Of a stretch of 19,898 bases of DNA, positions 1 to 7,545 are shown in pieces. Each line of letters starts with the position of its first letter. The first letter of the stretch is position 1. Below the pieces are notes generated by a model that worked only from the letters and a program-made list of their open reading frames with translations, did not search any database and was not told the origin of the DNA. The stretch lies in assembly GCA_947372535.1 (NCBI GenBank), contig CANBUA010000054.1, forward strand, positions 1 to 19,898. Direction: 5' to 3'. Made by a program: the position numbers and the translations under genes. This DNA comes from Burkholderiales bacterium. GTDB taxonomy: Bacteria > Pseudomonadota > Gammaproteobacteria > Burkholderiales > Burkholderiaceae.

Positions 1-482
1 TTGGCTGGCAAAAATCCCTGGAAGGTGAAGCCGGTAGTGGCCCCGTCGCCCGCGACCGAGATGGCTGCGGTGGACGCGCTCACACCGGGGACCGGCACCA
101 CGCGAAGGCCGACGGCCGCGATGGCCCGAACGAGTCGTGCGCCCGGGTCGGACACGCCAGGTGTGCCCGCATCGCTGACATAGGCCACACGCTGGCCCTG
201 TTGAAGGAGTGCCAGCACGCCTCGGGCTGCCTCGTTCTCATTGTGCTCGTGCACGGACAGCAGGCGCTTGCTCAGGCCCAGGTGCTGGAGCACGCGCTGG
301 GTCATGCGGGTATCTTCGCAGGCGACGGCATCGACCAGCGACAGCACCTGGATGGCACGCAAGGTGATGTCGGCCAAGTTCCCGATGGGCGTGCCCACCA
401 CATAGAGCGCCCCTGAGGGATACTGCTGGCCACCCGCGGCAGCGGCAGCAGCTTGGAGGAGCACGGTGGCATCGAAGGTCAC
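1..482 (-). CDS. rsmI: 16S rRNA (cytidine(1402)-2'-O)-methyltransferase RsmI, N-terminal part
   Basis: RsmI uses S-adenosylmethionine to 2'-O-methylate C1402 of 16S rRNA in the ribosomal decoding centre. Reading the minus strand gives an uninterrupted frame that runs off the window start, so only about 160 N-terminal residues are present. Family landmarks seen in order are [24 protein letters not shown], a histidine-rich stretch SVHEHNEN, the glycine-rich [12 protein letters not shown] loop of the tetrapyrrole-methylase fold, and VPVPG. No ATG is available. Candidate starts are GTG at 482 (residues then begin [10 protein letters not shown]) and GTG at 464. I prefer 482 because a GGGA lies about 10 bases upstream, but this is uncertain. 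The gene is head-to-head with yraN and overlaps its start by up to 17 bases. Identity is firm; the start is not. Confidence 0.95.
   Translation of the reverse strand, partial: MTFDATVLLQAAAAAAGGQQYPSGALYVVGTPIGNLADITLRAIQVLSLVDAVACEDTRMTQRVLQHLGLSKRLLSVHEHNENEAARGVLALLQQGQRVAYVSDAGTPGVSDPGARLVRAIAAVGLRVVPVPGVSASTAAISVAGDGATTGFTFQGFLPA
455..461 (+). promoter_or_regulatory. Ribosome binding site fixing the yraN start
   Basis: GGAGGAG lies at 455-461, with its GGAGG core six bases before the GTG at 466. It is a near-perfect Shine-Dalgarno sequence and the main reason for accepting the GTG start of yraN, although it lies inside the opposing rsmI reading frame. Confidence 0.75.
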
Positions 483-846
483 GACTAAATCCCGGGGAGA
501 TGAGGCAGAGGACAGGGCACTGGCTTACCTGCAGGCGCAGGGGCTGACTCTGGTGCAGCGCAATTATCGTGTGGCGCACGGCCCCGGCGCGCGCGGTGCC
601 GAGGTGGACCTGATCATGCACGAGCCTGACGGCACGCTGGTGTTCGTGGAAGTGCGCCTGCGCAGTCGTGGCGATCATGGTGGCGCGGCGGCCACGGTCT
701 CACGAGGCAAGCAACGCCGTTGCGTGTGGGGTGCGCGTCATTATCTGATGGCCATCCCGAAGCTGCCGCCATGCCGCTTCGACGTGGTCGCCGTCGATGG
801 CGAAGACCTGGTCTGGCTGCCTGGGGCCTTCCAAGCCGACGCGTAA
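466..846 (+). CDS. yraN: YraN/UPF0102 family endonuclease-like protein
   Basis: A 126-residue member of UPF0102, small proteins with a restriction-endonuclease-like fold whose cellular role is not well established. The family pattern is visible: [13 protein letters not shown] near residues 9-21, LVQRNYRV, the acidic AEVDLI motif where most members have [15 protein letters not shown] matching the catalytic-type E-x-K/R position, then KQRR and the terminal RFDVV. The length is typical. GTG at 466 has a strong ribosome binding site. The gene is followed 16 bases later by the SIS-domain gene and then the BON lipoprotein, the same order as E. coli yraN-diaA-dolP, so these three are probably co-transcribed. 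The family assignment is firm; any nuclease activity is inference. Confidence 0.9.
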   Translation: MASKVTTKSRGDEAEDRALAYLQAQGLTLVQRNYRVAHGPGARGAEVDLIMHEPDGTLVFVEVRLRSRGDHGGAAATVSRGKQRRCVWGARHYLMAIPKLPPCRFDVVAVDGEDLVWLPGAFQADA

Positions 847-862
847 CTTATCATCGGCGCAC

Positions 863-1453
863 ATGCCCGACTCGAATCTGACCCCTCCCTTCCTGCAACA
901 GGCCTTCGTCGAAGCCGCCGATGGTCTCTATCAGGCCTCGGATCGGCTGGCGCAGCACCTGCACGTGGCCGCGCAAGCGGTGGTCCACAGCTTGACCAGC
1001 GGCGGCAAGGTGCTGTGCGCTGGTCAAGGCCAGGGTGCCTGGCTGGCCCGCCATGCCGCGCAATTGCTGGTCAATGGCACGGGCCGTCCGCGCCCGGCCC
1101 TGGCCGCGCTCTGCGTGTCGGTCGATGGTGACCCGGGACAAGCGGTGCAGGATGGCCAGATGGAGGCGTTGGTGCGCGCATTGGGTCATCCGGGCGATGT
1201 CTGGTTGGCCTGCTCGCTCGAAGGGGTGGAGGGCGAGCTGTCACGGGCCACGGCCGCAGCCAGCGAGATGGACCTGACCCTGGTGGTGTTGAGCGGCGAG
1301 GCCGCCTCGGTGCTGGGCCCGCTGGTACGTGAAACCGATGTGTGGGTGCCCTTGCCCGGCAAGAACAGTGTCCAGTTATTTGGCGCGGCCTGGTTGGCCG
1401 TTCATGGTTTGAGCGAAGCGGTGGATGCCCACCTGCTGGGAGAAGACTTGTGA
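863..1453 (+). CDS. SIS-domain protein, DiaA/GmhA-like
   Basis: A 196-residue sugar-isomerase (SIS) domain protein. It aligns by eye with DiaA (a DnaA-binding replication initiation factor) and GmhA (phosphoheptose isomerase): an N-terminal helix, then GGKVLCAGQGQGAWLARHAA, then a GHPGDVWLAC strand. ATG 863 is chosen because the family N-terminus begins there; it has no obvious ribosome binding site, so coupling to yraN is possible. The phosphate-binding loops look degenerate: the usual GNGxSA is GQGQGA and the usual S-T-S-G-NS loop is CSLEGVEGE. The zinc and catalytic Glu/His positions of GmhA are not preserved as I recall them. Position between yraN and a dolP-like gene favours a DiaA-type binding role over an isomerase. 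That role is inference, so no symbol is given. Confidence 0.85.
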   Translation: MPDSNLTPPFLQQAFVEAADGLYQASDRLAQHLHVAAQAVVHSLTSGGKVLCAGQGQGAWLARHAAQLLVNGTGRPRPALAALCVSVDGDPGQAVQDGQMEALVRALGHPGDVWLACSLEGVEGELSRATAAASEMDLTLVVLSGEAASVLGPLVRETDVWVPLPGKNSVQLFGAAWLAVHGLSEAVDAHLLGEDL

Positions 1454-2106
1454 TGAATCTGACGATGATGAAAACACCTCGCCTGAGCGGTCTGTCGTGC
1501 CTGTTGGTCGGCGCATTGCTGGCCACCAGCCTGAGCGGCTGCGCGCCGCTGATGCTGGGCTCGGCCGTGAGCGGCGCCTTCGTGGTGACGGACCGCCGCA
1601 CCTCGGGCACGCAGTTGGAGGACCAGGGCATCGAGTTCAAGGCCACCCTGCGTGTCAAGGACGCCATGGGCGCGGCCGGCCACGTCAGCCTGACCTCCTA
1701 CAACCGCGTGGTGCTGATCACCGGCGAGGTGTCTTCCGACGCCGACAAGCTCAAGGTGGAACAAGCCGTGGCGGGGACCGAGAATGTGCGCTCGGTGGTC
1801 AACGAGCTGGCGTTGATGGGCGCCTCCTCGCTCACCTCGCGCTCCAATGACCTCCTGATTCAGAGCAAGGTCAAGCTGACGTTTGTGGATGCCCGCGACA
1901 TGCAGTCCAACGCCTTCAAGGTGGTGGTCGAGCGTGGCGAGGTCTACCTGATGGGCCTGGTGACAGAACGTGAAGCGGCCCGCGCCAGCGAACTGGCGGC
2001 CACCGTCAGCGGCGTGCAGAAGGTCGTCAAGGTGCTGCACATCATCAGCGAAGCAGAGCTGGCGCAGAAAGTGCCCGCAGCGCCCGCCAGCAGCCCGGCG
2101 CGCTGA
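1453..2106 (+). CDS. dolP: DolP/YraP-like outer membrane lipoprotein with two BON domains
   Basis: A 217-residue lipoprotein. A hydrophobic signal (about residues 14-27) ends in a lipobox SLSG followed by Cys30, so acylation and outer-membrane anchoring are expected. Two BON domains follow: roughly residues 60-120 (core SYNRVVLITGEV) and 135-205 (core VVVERGEVYLMGLVTEREA). The second closely matches E. coli DolP, which binds anionic phospholipids and supports outer-membrane integrity and BAM function. A short Ala/Pro/Ser-rich tail ends the protein. ATG 1453 overlaps the preceding stop as TGATG, which indicates translational coupling to the SIS gene. A further in-frame ATG lies four codons on. 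The family is confident; the cellular role is transferred from E. coli. Confidence 0.92.
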   Translation: MNLTMMKTPRLSGLSCLLVGALLATSLSGCAPLMLGSAVSGAFVVTDRRTSGTQLEDQGIEFKATLRVKDAMGAAGHVSLTSYNRVVLITGEVSSDADKLKVEQAVAGTENVRSVVNELALMGASSLTSRSNDLLIQSKVKLTFVDARDMQSNAFKVVVERGEVYLMGLVTEREAARASELAATVSGVQKVVKVLHIISEAELAQKVPAAPASSPAR

Positions 2107-2117
2107 TCTTTGACGCC

Positions 2118-2132
2118 TGGCGACCGGCGCCA
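2118..2132. terminator. Small hairpin between convergent genes, weak terminator candidate
   Basis: TGGCG-ACCGG-CGCCA forms a perfect five-base stem in the 29-base gap between the convergent dolP and oxidoreductase stops. There is no T-run on either strand, so this could at most be a weak bidirectional or Rho-assisted end. Confidence 0.25.
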
Positions 2133-2135
2133 AGC

Positions 2136-3053
2136 TCAGGCCTGATCGGTGGCTGGGCGCAATCTCTTGATCAAGCTGGACGTGTCCCAGCGACCGCCGC
2201 CCATGCGCTGCACGTCCGCATAGAACTGGTCGATCAGGGCCGTGGCGGGCAACACGGCGCCCAGACGCCTGGCCTCGTCCAGGCACAGGCCCAGGTCCTT
2301 GCGCATCCAATCAACCGCGAAGCCGAAATCGAACTGGTCGTCGACCATGGTCGGGCCGCGGTGCTGCATCTGCCAACTGCCGGCTGCGCCCTGGGTGATG
2401 ACGCCCAGCACCTGGTGCATGTCCAGGCCAGCCTGCTGACCAAAGGCCAAGGCTTCTGCCAGGCTTTGCAGGACGCCACCCACGCAAATCTGGTTGACCA
2501 TCTTGGCCAGTTGACCAGCCCCGGTCTCGCCCACATGCGTCACGGCTCGGGCATAGGCCATCAGCACAGGCTCGACGCTGGCAAAGGCCTGTGCCTGCCC
2601 ACCGCACATCACGGTGAGCGCGCCATTGATGGCGCCCAGGTTACCGCCAGAAACGGGCGCATCAATGAATTGCAGACCGCGTTGCTCAGCTTGCCCCGCC
2701 ATCTCGCGGGCCACGGTGGCAGAGGTCGTGGTGTGATCGACCAGGACGGCGCCTGGGCTCAGCACGGCCATGGCCCCTTGGGCGCCGCACAACACTTCAC
2801 GCAGGTCATCATCGCGGCCCACGCAGGTGATGAGCACCTCCGCGCCCTGCGCAGCGTCGGCAGGCGATGCGGCTTGCCGACCACCGCGCGCCTGCGCCAC
2901 CCATTGCTCAGCCTTGGCCTGGGTTCGGTTGAAGACCGTGACCTCGTGGCCGGCACGCACCAAATGAGCCGCCATCGGCGCGCCCATGGTACCCAGGCCC
3001 AGGAAGGCGATGCGGCGAGCGGTGGCCGGGGCATAGGTCTTGTCAGCAATCAT
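2136..3053 (-). CDS. NAD(P)-dependent oxidoreductase, 3-hydroxyisobutyrate dehydrogenase family
   Basis: A 305-residue beta-hydroxyacid dehydrogenase of the MmsB/GarR/GlxR group, which oxidise or reduce short 3-hydroxyacids with NAD(P). The Rossmann motif FLGLGTMGAPMA is near residue 18. The adjacent FNRT after the second beta strand carries an Arg, which often marks NADP preference. The substrate-binding signature is DAPVSGG, and the catalytic-lysine motif reads GAGQLAKMVNQ where most relatives have K-x-x-N-N. Length is normal. ATG 3053 is chosen because the family begins just before the Rossmann strand, and TTGGAG lies nine bases upstream. The gene is alone, convergent with dolP and divergent from the response regulator, so context does not reveal the substrate. 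Confident to family only. Confidence 0.88.
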   Translation of the reverse strand: MIADKTYAPATARRIAFLGLGTMGAPMAAHLVRAGHEVTVFNRTQAKAEQWVAQARGGRQAASPADAAQGAEVLITCVGRDDDLREVLCGAQGAMAVLSPGAVLVDHTTTSATVAREMAGQAEQRGLQFIDAPVSGGNLGAINGALTVMCGGQAQAFASVEPVLMAYARAVTHVGETGAGQLAKMVNQICVGGVLQSLAEALAFGQQAGLDMHQVLGVITQGAAGSWQMQHRGPTMVDDQFDFGFAVDWMRKDLGLCLDEARRLGAVLPATALIDQFYADVQRMGGGRWDTSSLIKRLRPATDQA

Positions 3054-3154
3054 GTCGGGCGGCTCCAATCGGTTGGCAACTTGAACAGGGGATTGTCGCA
3101 AACCCCGGGAACTGAGACTGACGGCGCCTGGGCACCCCATGGAACAATCGCAGG
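3054..3154. promoter_or_regulatory. Divergent intergenic region (oxidoreductase / response regulator)
   Basis: This 101-base spacer must hold the start signals of both divergent genes. I found no convincing paired -35/-10 boxes and no clear inverted repeat. The response regulator has only a weak AGG immediately before its ATG. Confidence 0.4.
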
Positions 3155-3817
3155 ATGCCCCATCAAAGCGCCCTGATCGTCGAAGACTTGGAAGAGCCAC
3201 GCCAATGGCTGGCCGAGGTGCTCTCGCGTGCCATGCCATCTTTGACAAGGGTGGACATGGCGGCCACGCTGGCCGAGGCCCAAGCCTGCATGACGGCCTA
3301 CCCGCATGACCTGGCCATCGTGGACTGGAGCCTGCCCGATGGCACGGCCCGCGACCTGATCGCCGCCTTGGCCGCGCGCCAGACCGTGGTGGTGGTGGCC
3401 ACCATCCATGATGACGACAACCATGTCTTCCCCGCGTTGCAGGCCGGTGCCAGCGGTTATGTGCTCAAGTCCCAGCCGCGCGCCGTGGTCGAGAACCAGC
3501 TGCGCCGCATCGACCTCGGTGAGCCAGCCCTGTCGCCTTCGATCGCCAGGCGCGTCTTGCAGCATTTTCGGCGCGACGACAGCGCGCAGGCCTTGCGTGC
3601 AGCCCCCAACGCCGACTCGGACGTGCGCCTGACCGAGCGCGAGGTGGACATCCTGCGCCTGATCGGCAAGGGCTACAAGGCCGCCGAGATCGCGGTGTTG
3701 CTGACCATCACGCTCAACACGGTCAACACCTATGTGCGTGATGTGTACCGCAAGCTGGGCATCGGCAGCCGGGCCGAGGCCGCGTTGGAAGCCTCACGCC
3801 GCGGTCTGATCCGCTGA
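3155..3817 (+). CDS. NarL/LuxR-type response regulator
   Basis: A 220-residue two-component DNA-binding regulator. The N-terminal receiver domain (about residues 4-120) has the acidic pair E10-D11, the phospho-acceptor Asp57 in AIVDWSLPDG, a Thr at 83 and the conserved Lys105 in YVLKSQ. A linker of about 35 residues leads to a C-terminal LuxR helix-turn-helix (about 158-218) with LTEREVDILRLIGKG, AAEIA, NTVNTYVRDVYRKLGI. All key residues are intact, so it should be phosphorylated and bind DNA. Its stop lies 17 bases from that of the convergent sensor kinase gene. That kinase is HisKA_3 type, the class that normally partners NarL regulators, so the two are probably cognate. Targets are unknown; the pilT-pilU operon is one possibility. 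Confidence 0.93.
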   Translation: MPHQSALIVEDLEEPRQWLAEVLSRAMPSLTRVDMAATLAEAQACMTAYPHDLAIVDWSLPDGTARDLIAALAARQTVVVVATIHDDDNHVFPALQAGASGYVLKSQPRAVVENQLRRIDLGEPALSPSIARRVLQHFRRDDSAQALRAAPNADSDVRLTEREVDILRLIGKGYKAAEIAVLLTITLNTVNTYVRDVYRKLGIGSRAEAALEASRRGLIR

Positions 3818-3834
3818 GATCAAGCACCTTCGGT

Positions 3835-5691
3835 TCAAGCGCTTTGCGCGGGCGCCGGCCACTGCACGCTGACGCAGGTGCCCTGCCCTGGCGATGAGCT
3901 AATGTCCAGCCGCGCACCAATGCCCTGCGCACGGGCCAACATCGATTGCAGGCCATGGCGCCCAGGCGTGGTCTGCGCCACCAACTGGCGGGTGTCGAAG
4001 CCTTGGCCCTCGTCACGCACCTCCAGCCGCAGGCCTTGGCCCTCTCGCCAGGTCTTGACGGAGATGCGTGGGGCTTGCGCATGCTTGATGGCATTGATCA
4101 CCGCCTCTTGCAGCACACGCATGGTCTGCAAGACCAGCTCGGGCGACACCACCAGCTGCGCAAGCGACTCGTCCAGCGTCCAGACCAGCTCAATGCCCAA
4201 GGCTTCCAGGCGTGGGTCCCAGCGATGGCGCCAAGCGGCCAGCGCGGGCACCAGCTCGGCGTGCGCGCTGGAGGCATCGATGATCAGGCGCAGGTCGTCC
4301 AGGCTTTCTTGCAGGACCTCGGCGATGCGGTCCTGGCTGAAGACGCCCCGCTCGACACCGCGCAGCACCGTCATCAGCTGCCCCCCGATGCCATCGTGCA
4401 TGTCGCGCACGATGCGCTCGCGCTCCGAGGTGGCCGCCTGGCTCATGGCCAGCGTGCGTTGCTGCTCGAACAGCACGGCCAGCTCGGCCTCACGTTGGCG
4501 GACCTTGGCCTCCAGCCCCTGGTTCATCAAGGCGGTTTCACGCTGCAGGCGCACCAGGCGATCGACCAGCAACCAGGCCATCACCATCATGAAGGACAGC
4601 ACAGCAAACCGTGCCCAGGGATGCTCGGTGAAGCGCATGCGCGCGTCATGCACCGACCACAGGTCACGCGCACCTGCGATCAGGGTGACGATGCCGGCGG
4701 CCATCACCGCCACGCGCTCATGGGTCCGCTGCAGCCAGGTCTCGTGAATCAGGTTACCCAAGAGGGCCGCCGTGACCAGGAGGCTCAAGGCATTGAAGGC
4801 CACACGCAGGAAATGCCATTTGAAGCCCACGACCACCATGAACAGCACGGTGGACAGTCCGAAGTAGCCCCACATCACCCACCGCCAGGCCGGTGATTTG
4901 AACTGCGTCACGCGGACCACGTACAGGCCGATGAGGGCCACGAACCAGCCATAGCTGGCAAAGAACAAGTAGCTCCAGACATCGGGCGGCAGCCACATCT
5001 GGCTTTGACCGATGGACGAGGTTCGCCAGGCCCACAACAGCGAGGCGATGCCGAAGTAAAGGTAGAGCGGATCGCGCACCCGCGTCCAGACCAGCAGGGC
5101 CAGCAGGCCCATGCTCAGGCAGGCCACGCCGATCATCCAGGTGGCCTCGGTGTGCAGGAAGTTCTTGATGGCGTAAGGGGTCTGTAGTTCGGCGCGGTCG
5201 CCCACGAAGACATGGGACATGCCAGCGATCGCCAAGCTGCCGCCTTCGACCTCCACACGCACTTGGACGGGATCCCCCGGCGGCACCTGCCCGAGGCCGA
5301 TCAAGTACGGTCGCGACTGCTTGAATGAGGGGTGCCTGGTGCCCGCCGTGTCCAGGTTGGAGAACACCTGCCGGCCATTGACCGCGATGGCCAGGCTGTT
5401 GCCCACCTTGGGGAAATAGAGCACGGGCTCAGGGCCGCGCCACTGGCTGCGCGGCACGCTGAAGGTATAAAGGGCCCGCCCCGACAGCGGCGGCGACTGG
5501 TAGTCCCAATCGTGCGGCAGGGACACTGTGCGGGCCGGCTGCGGCACGCCAGGGATGAGTGGCTGGTACTGTGCCTGGGTGACCTGAATGGCCTCGTCGG
5601 GCTCGATGCAGCCGCTGAGCAAGGCGCACAGCAGGAGCGCCCAGGGCGCGCACCACCGGCGCGCCAGCCCGCCCAGGGCTTGAAGGCCCAT
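3835..5691 (-). CDS. 7TM (7TMR-DISM-like) sensor histidine kinase with lipobox-like N-terminus
   Basis: A 618-residue membrane histidine kinase. A signal-like segment ends in ALLSG-Cys28. Next comes a soluble extracytoplasmic domain (about 35-175) with SLPHDWDY and IAVNGRQVF, reminiscent of galactose-binding or DISMED2 beta-sandwich folds. About seven hydrophobic helices span 185-378. A coiled-coil-like linker (380-420) precedes a HisKA_3 dimerisation domain with phospho-acceptor His432 in RDMHDGIGGQL. The HATPase domain shows the N-box EAVINAIKHA (Asn533) and G-boxes RDEGQGFD and GRHGLQSM. The start ATG 5691 overlaps the pilU stop as TGATG; GTG 5694 is an alternative. The gene therefore ends the pil operon and converges on its likely partner response regulator. 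The ligand is unknown. Kinase assignment is firm; lipidation and domain naming are inference. Confidence 0.92.
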   Translation of the reverse strand: MGLQALGGLARRWCAPWALLLCALLSGCIEPDEAIQVTQAQYQPLIPGVPQPARTVSLPHDWDYQSPPLSGRALYTFSVPRSQWRGPEPVLYFPKVGNSLAIAVNGRQVFSNLDTAGTRHPSFKQSRPYLIGLGQVPPGDPVQVRVEVEGGSLAIAGMSHVFVGDRAELQTPYAIKNFLHTEATWMIGVACLSMGLLALLVWTRVRDPLYLYFGIASLLWAWRTSSIGQSQMWLPPDVWSYLFFASYGWFVALIGLYVVRVTQFKSPAWRWVMWGYFGLSTVLFMVVVGFKWHFLRVAFNALSLLVTAALLGNLIHETWLQRTHERVAVMAAGIVTLIAGARDLWSVHDARMRFTEHPWARFAVLSFMMVMAWLLVDRLVRLQRETALMNQGLEAKVRQREAELAVLFEQQRTLAMSQAATSERERIVRDMHDGIGGQLMTVLRGVERGVFSQDRIAEVLQESLDDLRLIIDASSAHAELVPALAAWRHRWDPRLEALGIELVWTLDESLAQLVVSPELVLQTMRVLQEAVINAIKHAQAPRISVKTWREGQGLRLEVRDEGQGFDTRQLVAQTTPGRHGLQSMLARAQGIGARLDISSSPGQGTCVSVQWPAPAQSA

Positions 5692-6827
5692 CACACGAGG
5701 CGGAAATGCTCCGTCCCGGAGGACAGGTCGGTGTTGCGCGCGCGCTGGCTGTGCAGCTTGACCTGCAGGCGCAGGTCGTTGAGCGAGTCAGCGTTGCGCA
5801 GGGCGTCTTCCAAGGTGATGTCATTGCCTTCGTAGAGGTCAAACAGTGCCTGGTCAAAGGTCTGCATGCCCAGCTCGCGCGACTTCTTCATGATCTCCTT
5901 GATCTCGGCCACCTCGCCCTTGAAGATCAGGTCGCTGATCAGGGGCGAGTTGAGCATGATCTCGACAGCTGCAGCGCGACCCTTGCCCTCTTGCTTGGGC
6001 ACCAGGCGTTGGGACACCAGGGCGCGCAGGTTCAGGGACAAGTCCATCAGCAGTTGGGCACGGCGCTCTTCGGGGAAGAAATTGATGATGCGGTCCAGCG
6101 CCTGATTGGAGCTGTTGGCGTGCAAGGTGGCCAGGCACAAGTGACCGGTCTCGGCAAAGGCCACGGCGTGTTCCATGGTCTCGCGGTCGCGGATTTCACC
6201 CATGAGGATGACGTCGGGCGCTTGGCGCAGGGTGTTCTTGAGGGCCAGCTCCCAGCCATCGGTGTCCAGGCCCACTTCACGCTGGGTGACGATGGAGTTC
6301 TTGTGCGGGTGCACGAACTCGACCGGGTCTTCGATGGTGATGATGTGGTTTTGAGAGTTTTCGTTGCGGTGGTCCACCATGGCCGCCAGCGTCGTGCTCT
6401 TGCCCGAACCCGTGGCCCCCACCAGGATGGCCAGGCCGCGCTTGGACATGACGATGTCCTTGAGGATCTGCGGCAGGCCCATGGCGTCGATGTTGGGCAG
6501 TTGGGACGGAATGACCCGCAGCACCAGGCCGACCTGGCTTTGCTGCACGAAGGCATTGACGCGGAAACGGCCAACACCGCCCGGGGCGATGGCGAAGTTG
6601 CATTCCTTCGTGCGCTCGAACTCGGCGGCCTGCTTGTCGTTCATGATCGAACGGGCCAGCGCCATGGTGTGTTGCGAGGTCAGCGGCTGGGGAGACACCT
6701 TGGTGACTTTGCCATCCACCTTGATCGCGGGCGGGAAATCCGCCGTCAGGAAGAGGTCGGAGCCCCCCCGCGTGATCATGAGCTTGAGCAGATCGTTGAT
6801 GAATTTCGAAGCCTGATCGCGTTCCAT
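5691..6827 (-). CDS. pilU: Type IV pilus retraction accessory ATPase PilU
   Basis: A 378-residue hexameric secretion-type ATPase that assists PilT in pilus retraction at the inner-membrane base. Visible motifs are Walker A GATGSGKST (137-145), Asp box TIEDPVEF (164-171), Walker B VILMGEIRD (206-214) and His box HLCLATLHAN (229-238). The PilT hallmark AIRNLIRE is absent; the equivalent stretch reads LISDLIFKG. That, together with the longer C-terminal extension (to 378 residues), identifies PilU rather than a second PilT. ATG 6827 has an AGGA about ten bases upstream. It follows the cNMP-binding gene after 52 bases and overlaps the sensor kinase start, so it belongs to a pilT-cNMP-pilU-kinase operon. 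Confidence 0.95.
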   Translation of the reverse strand: MERDQASKFINDLLKLMITRGGSDLFLTADFPPAIKVDGKVTKVSPQPLTSQHTMALARSIMNDKQAAEFERTKECNFAIAPGGVGRFRVNAFVQQSQVGLVLRVIPSQLPNIDAMGLPQILKDIVMSKRGLAILVGATGSGKSTTLAAMVDHRNENSQNHIITIEDPVEFVHPHKNSIVTQREVGLDTDGWELALKNTLRQAPDVILMGEIRDRETMEHAVAFAETGHLCLATLHANSSNQALDRIINFFPEERRAQLLMDLSLNLRALVSQRLVPKQEGKGRAAAVEIMLNSPLISDLIFKGEVAEIKEIMKKSRELGMQTFDQALFDLYEGNDITLEDALRNADSLNDLRLQVKLHSQRARNTDLSSGTEHFRLV

Positions 6828-6879
6828 GATGACAGCGTCCTGATCAATTGAAGGATGTAGGGAGCAATTTACCCGGCAT

Positions 6880-7545
6880 TCAGCCGGCCGTCAGCAAGGC
6901 GCCCAATCGGGCACTGAGCTGGCGGGTGCGAAGGGACAGGTGCTTGGCCATCGAAGCCATCACCGTCATGCCCAGGCGGGGCTCCTCGATGGCCAACTCG
7001 TCCAGGGCCGCCCCGGTGACCACCGCCAGCAGGCAAGGCGTGAGGGTCTGGCAGGAGGCGAAACGGGTGCCGGCATCGACCAGCGACATCTCGCCCAGGA
7101 CATCGCCATCGCGGGCCTCGGCCAGGCGGGCGCGGCCACCGGTGGGCTGGAGGCGGTCGACCGCCGCCACGCCTTGCAGCATGATCAGGGCGTAGTCGCC
7201 CCGCTCGTCTTGCACGATGACTTCACGCCCGGCAGGCACCGAGACGAACTCGAGGAAATCGCACAGCCTGAGCCGGGCATCCTCATCGAGCGCGCTGTAA
7301 AAATGGTCCCCGCCCCAGACCTTGTTCAAAGCCGGCAAGCCTTCGGCTTGGTGCACCGCATGGGCACCTACGGCCAGGGCTCGGGCCGTCCAGGCAGACG
7401 TGGCGCGCACTGAATCGGGCCGCTCCATGAACTGGGTCGAGAAAAAGCCCTGGTCGTCGGCTTGAGGCGGCTTCGCCGAAGGCGCGCCGCCCATGATGCG
7501 GTCGAACAGGGTCTTCATGCCTTGCGGCTGGGCGGGATGGTTCAT
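6880..7545 (-). CDS. Cyclic nucleotide-binding domain protein between pilT and pilU
   Basis: A 221-residue protein with one Crp-type cyclic-nucleotide-binding domain and no recognisable DNA-binding helix-turn-helix. The first 80 or so residues are of unknown fold. The beta-roll starts near LDEDARLRLCDFLEFVSVPAG. The phosphate-binding cassette reads GDVLGEMSLVDAGTRFAS and keeps both the Glu and the Arg expected to contact ribose and cyclic phosphate, so ligand binding is plausible. ATG 7545 overlaps the pilT stop as TGATG; an upstream TTG and an internal ATG (MKTLFDRIMGG) are alternatives. Its location between the two retraction ATPases suggests a regulator of PilT or PilU responding to cAMP or another cyclic nucleotide. 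The domain is confident; that role is inference. Confidence 0.88.
   Translation of the reverse strand: MNHPAQPQGMKTLFDRIMGGAPSAKPPQADDQGFFSTQFMERPDSVRATSAWTARALAVGAHAVHQAEGLPALNKVWGGDHFYSALDEDARLRLCDFLEFVSVPAGREVIVQDERGDYALIMLQGVAAVDRLQPTGGRARLAEARDGDVLGEMSLVDAGTRFASCQTLTPCLLAVVTGAALDELAIEEPRLGMTVMASMAKHLSLRTRQLSARLGALLTAG

Noticed and set aside
5706..6851. A 381-codon plus-strand frame opposite pilU
   Set aside because: Mirror frame of a highly conserved ATPase; no family motifs and no ribosome binding site.
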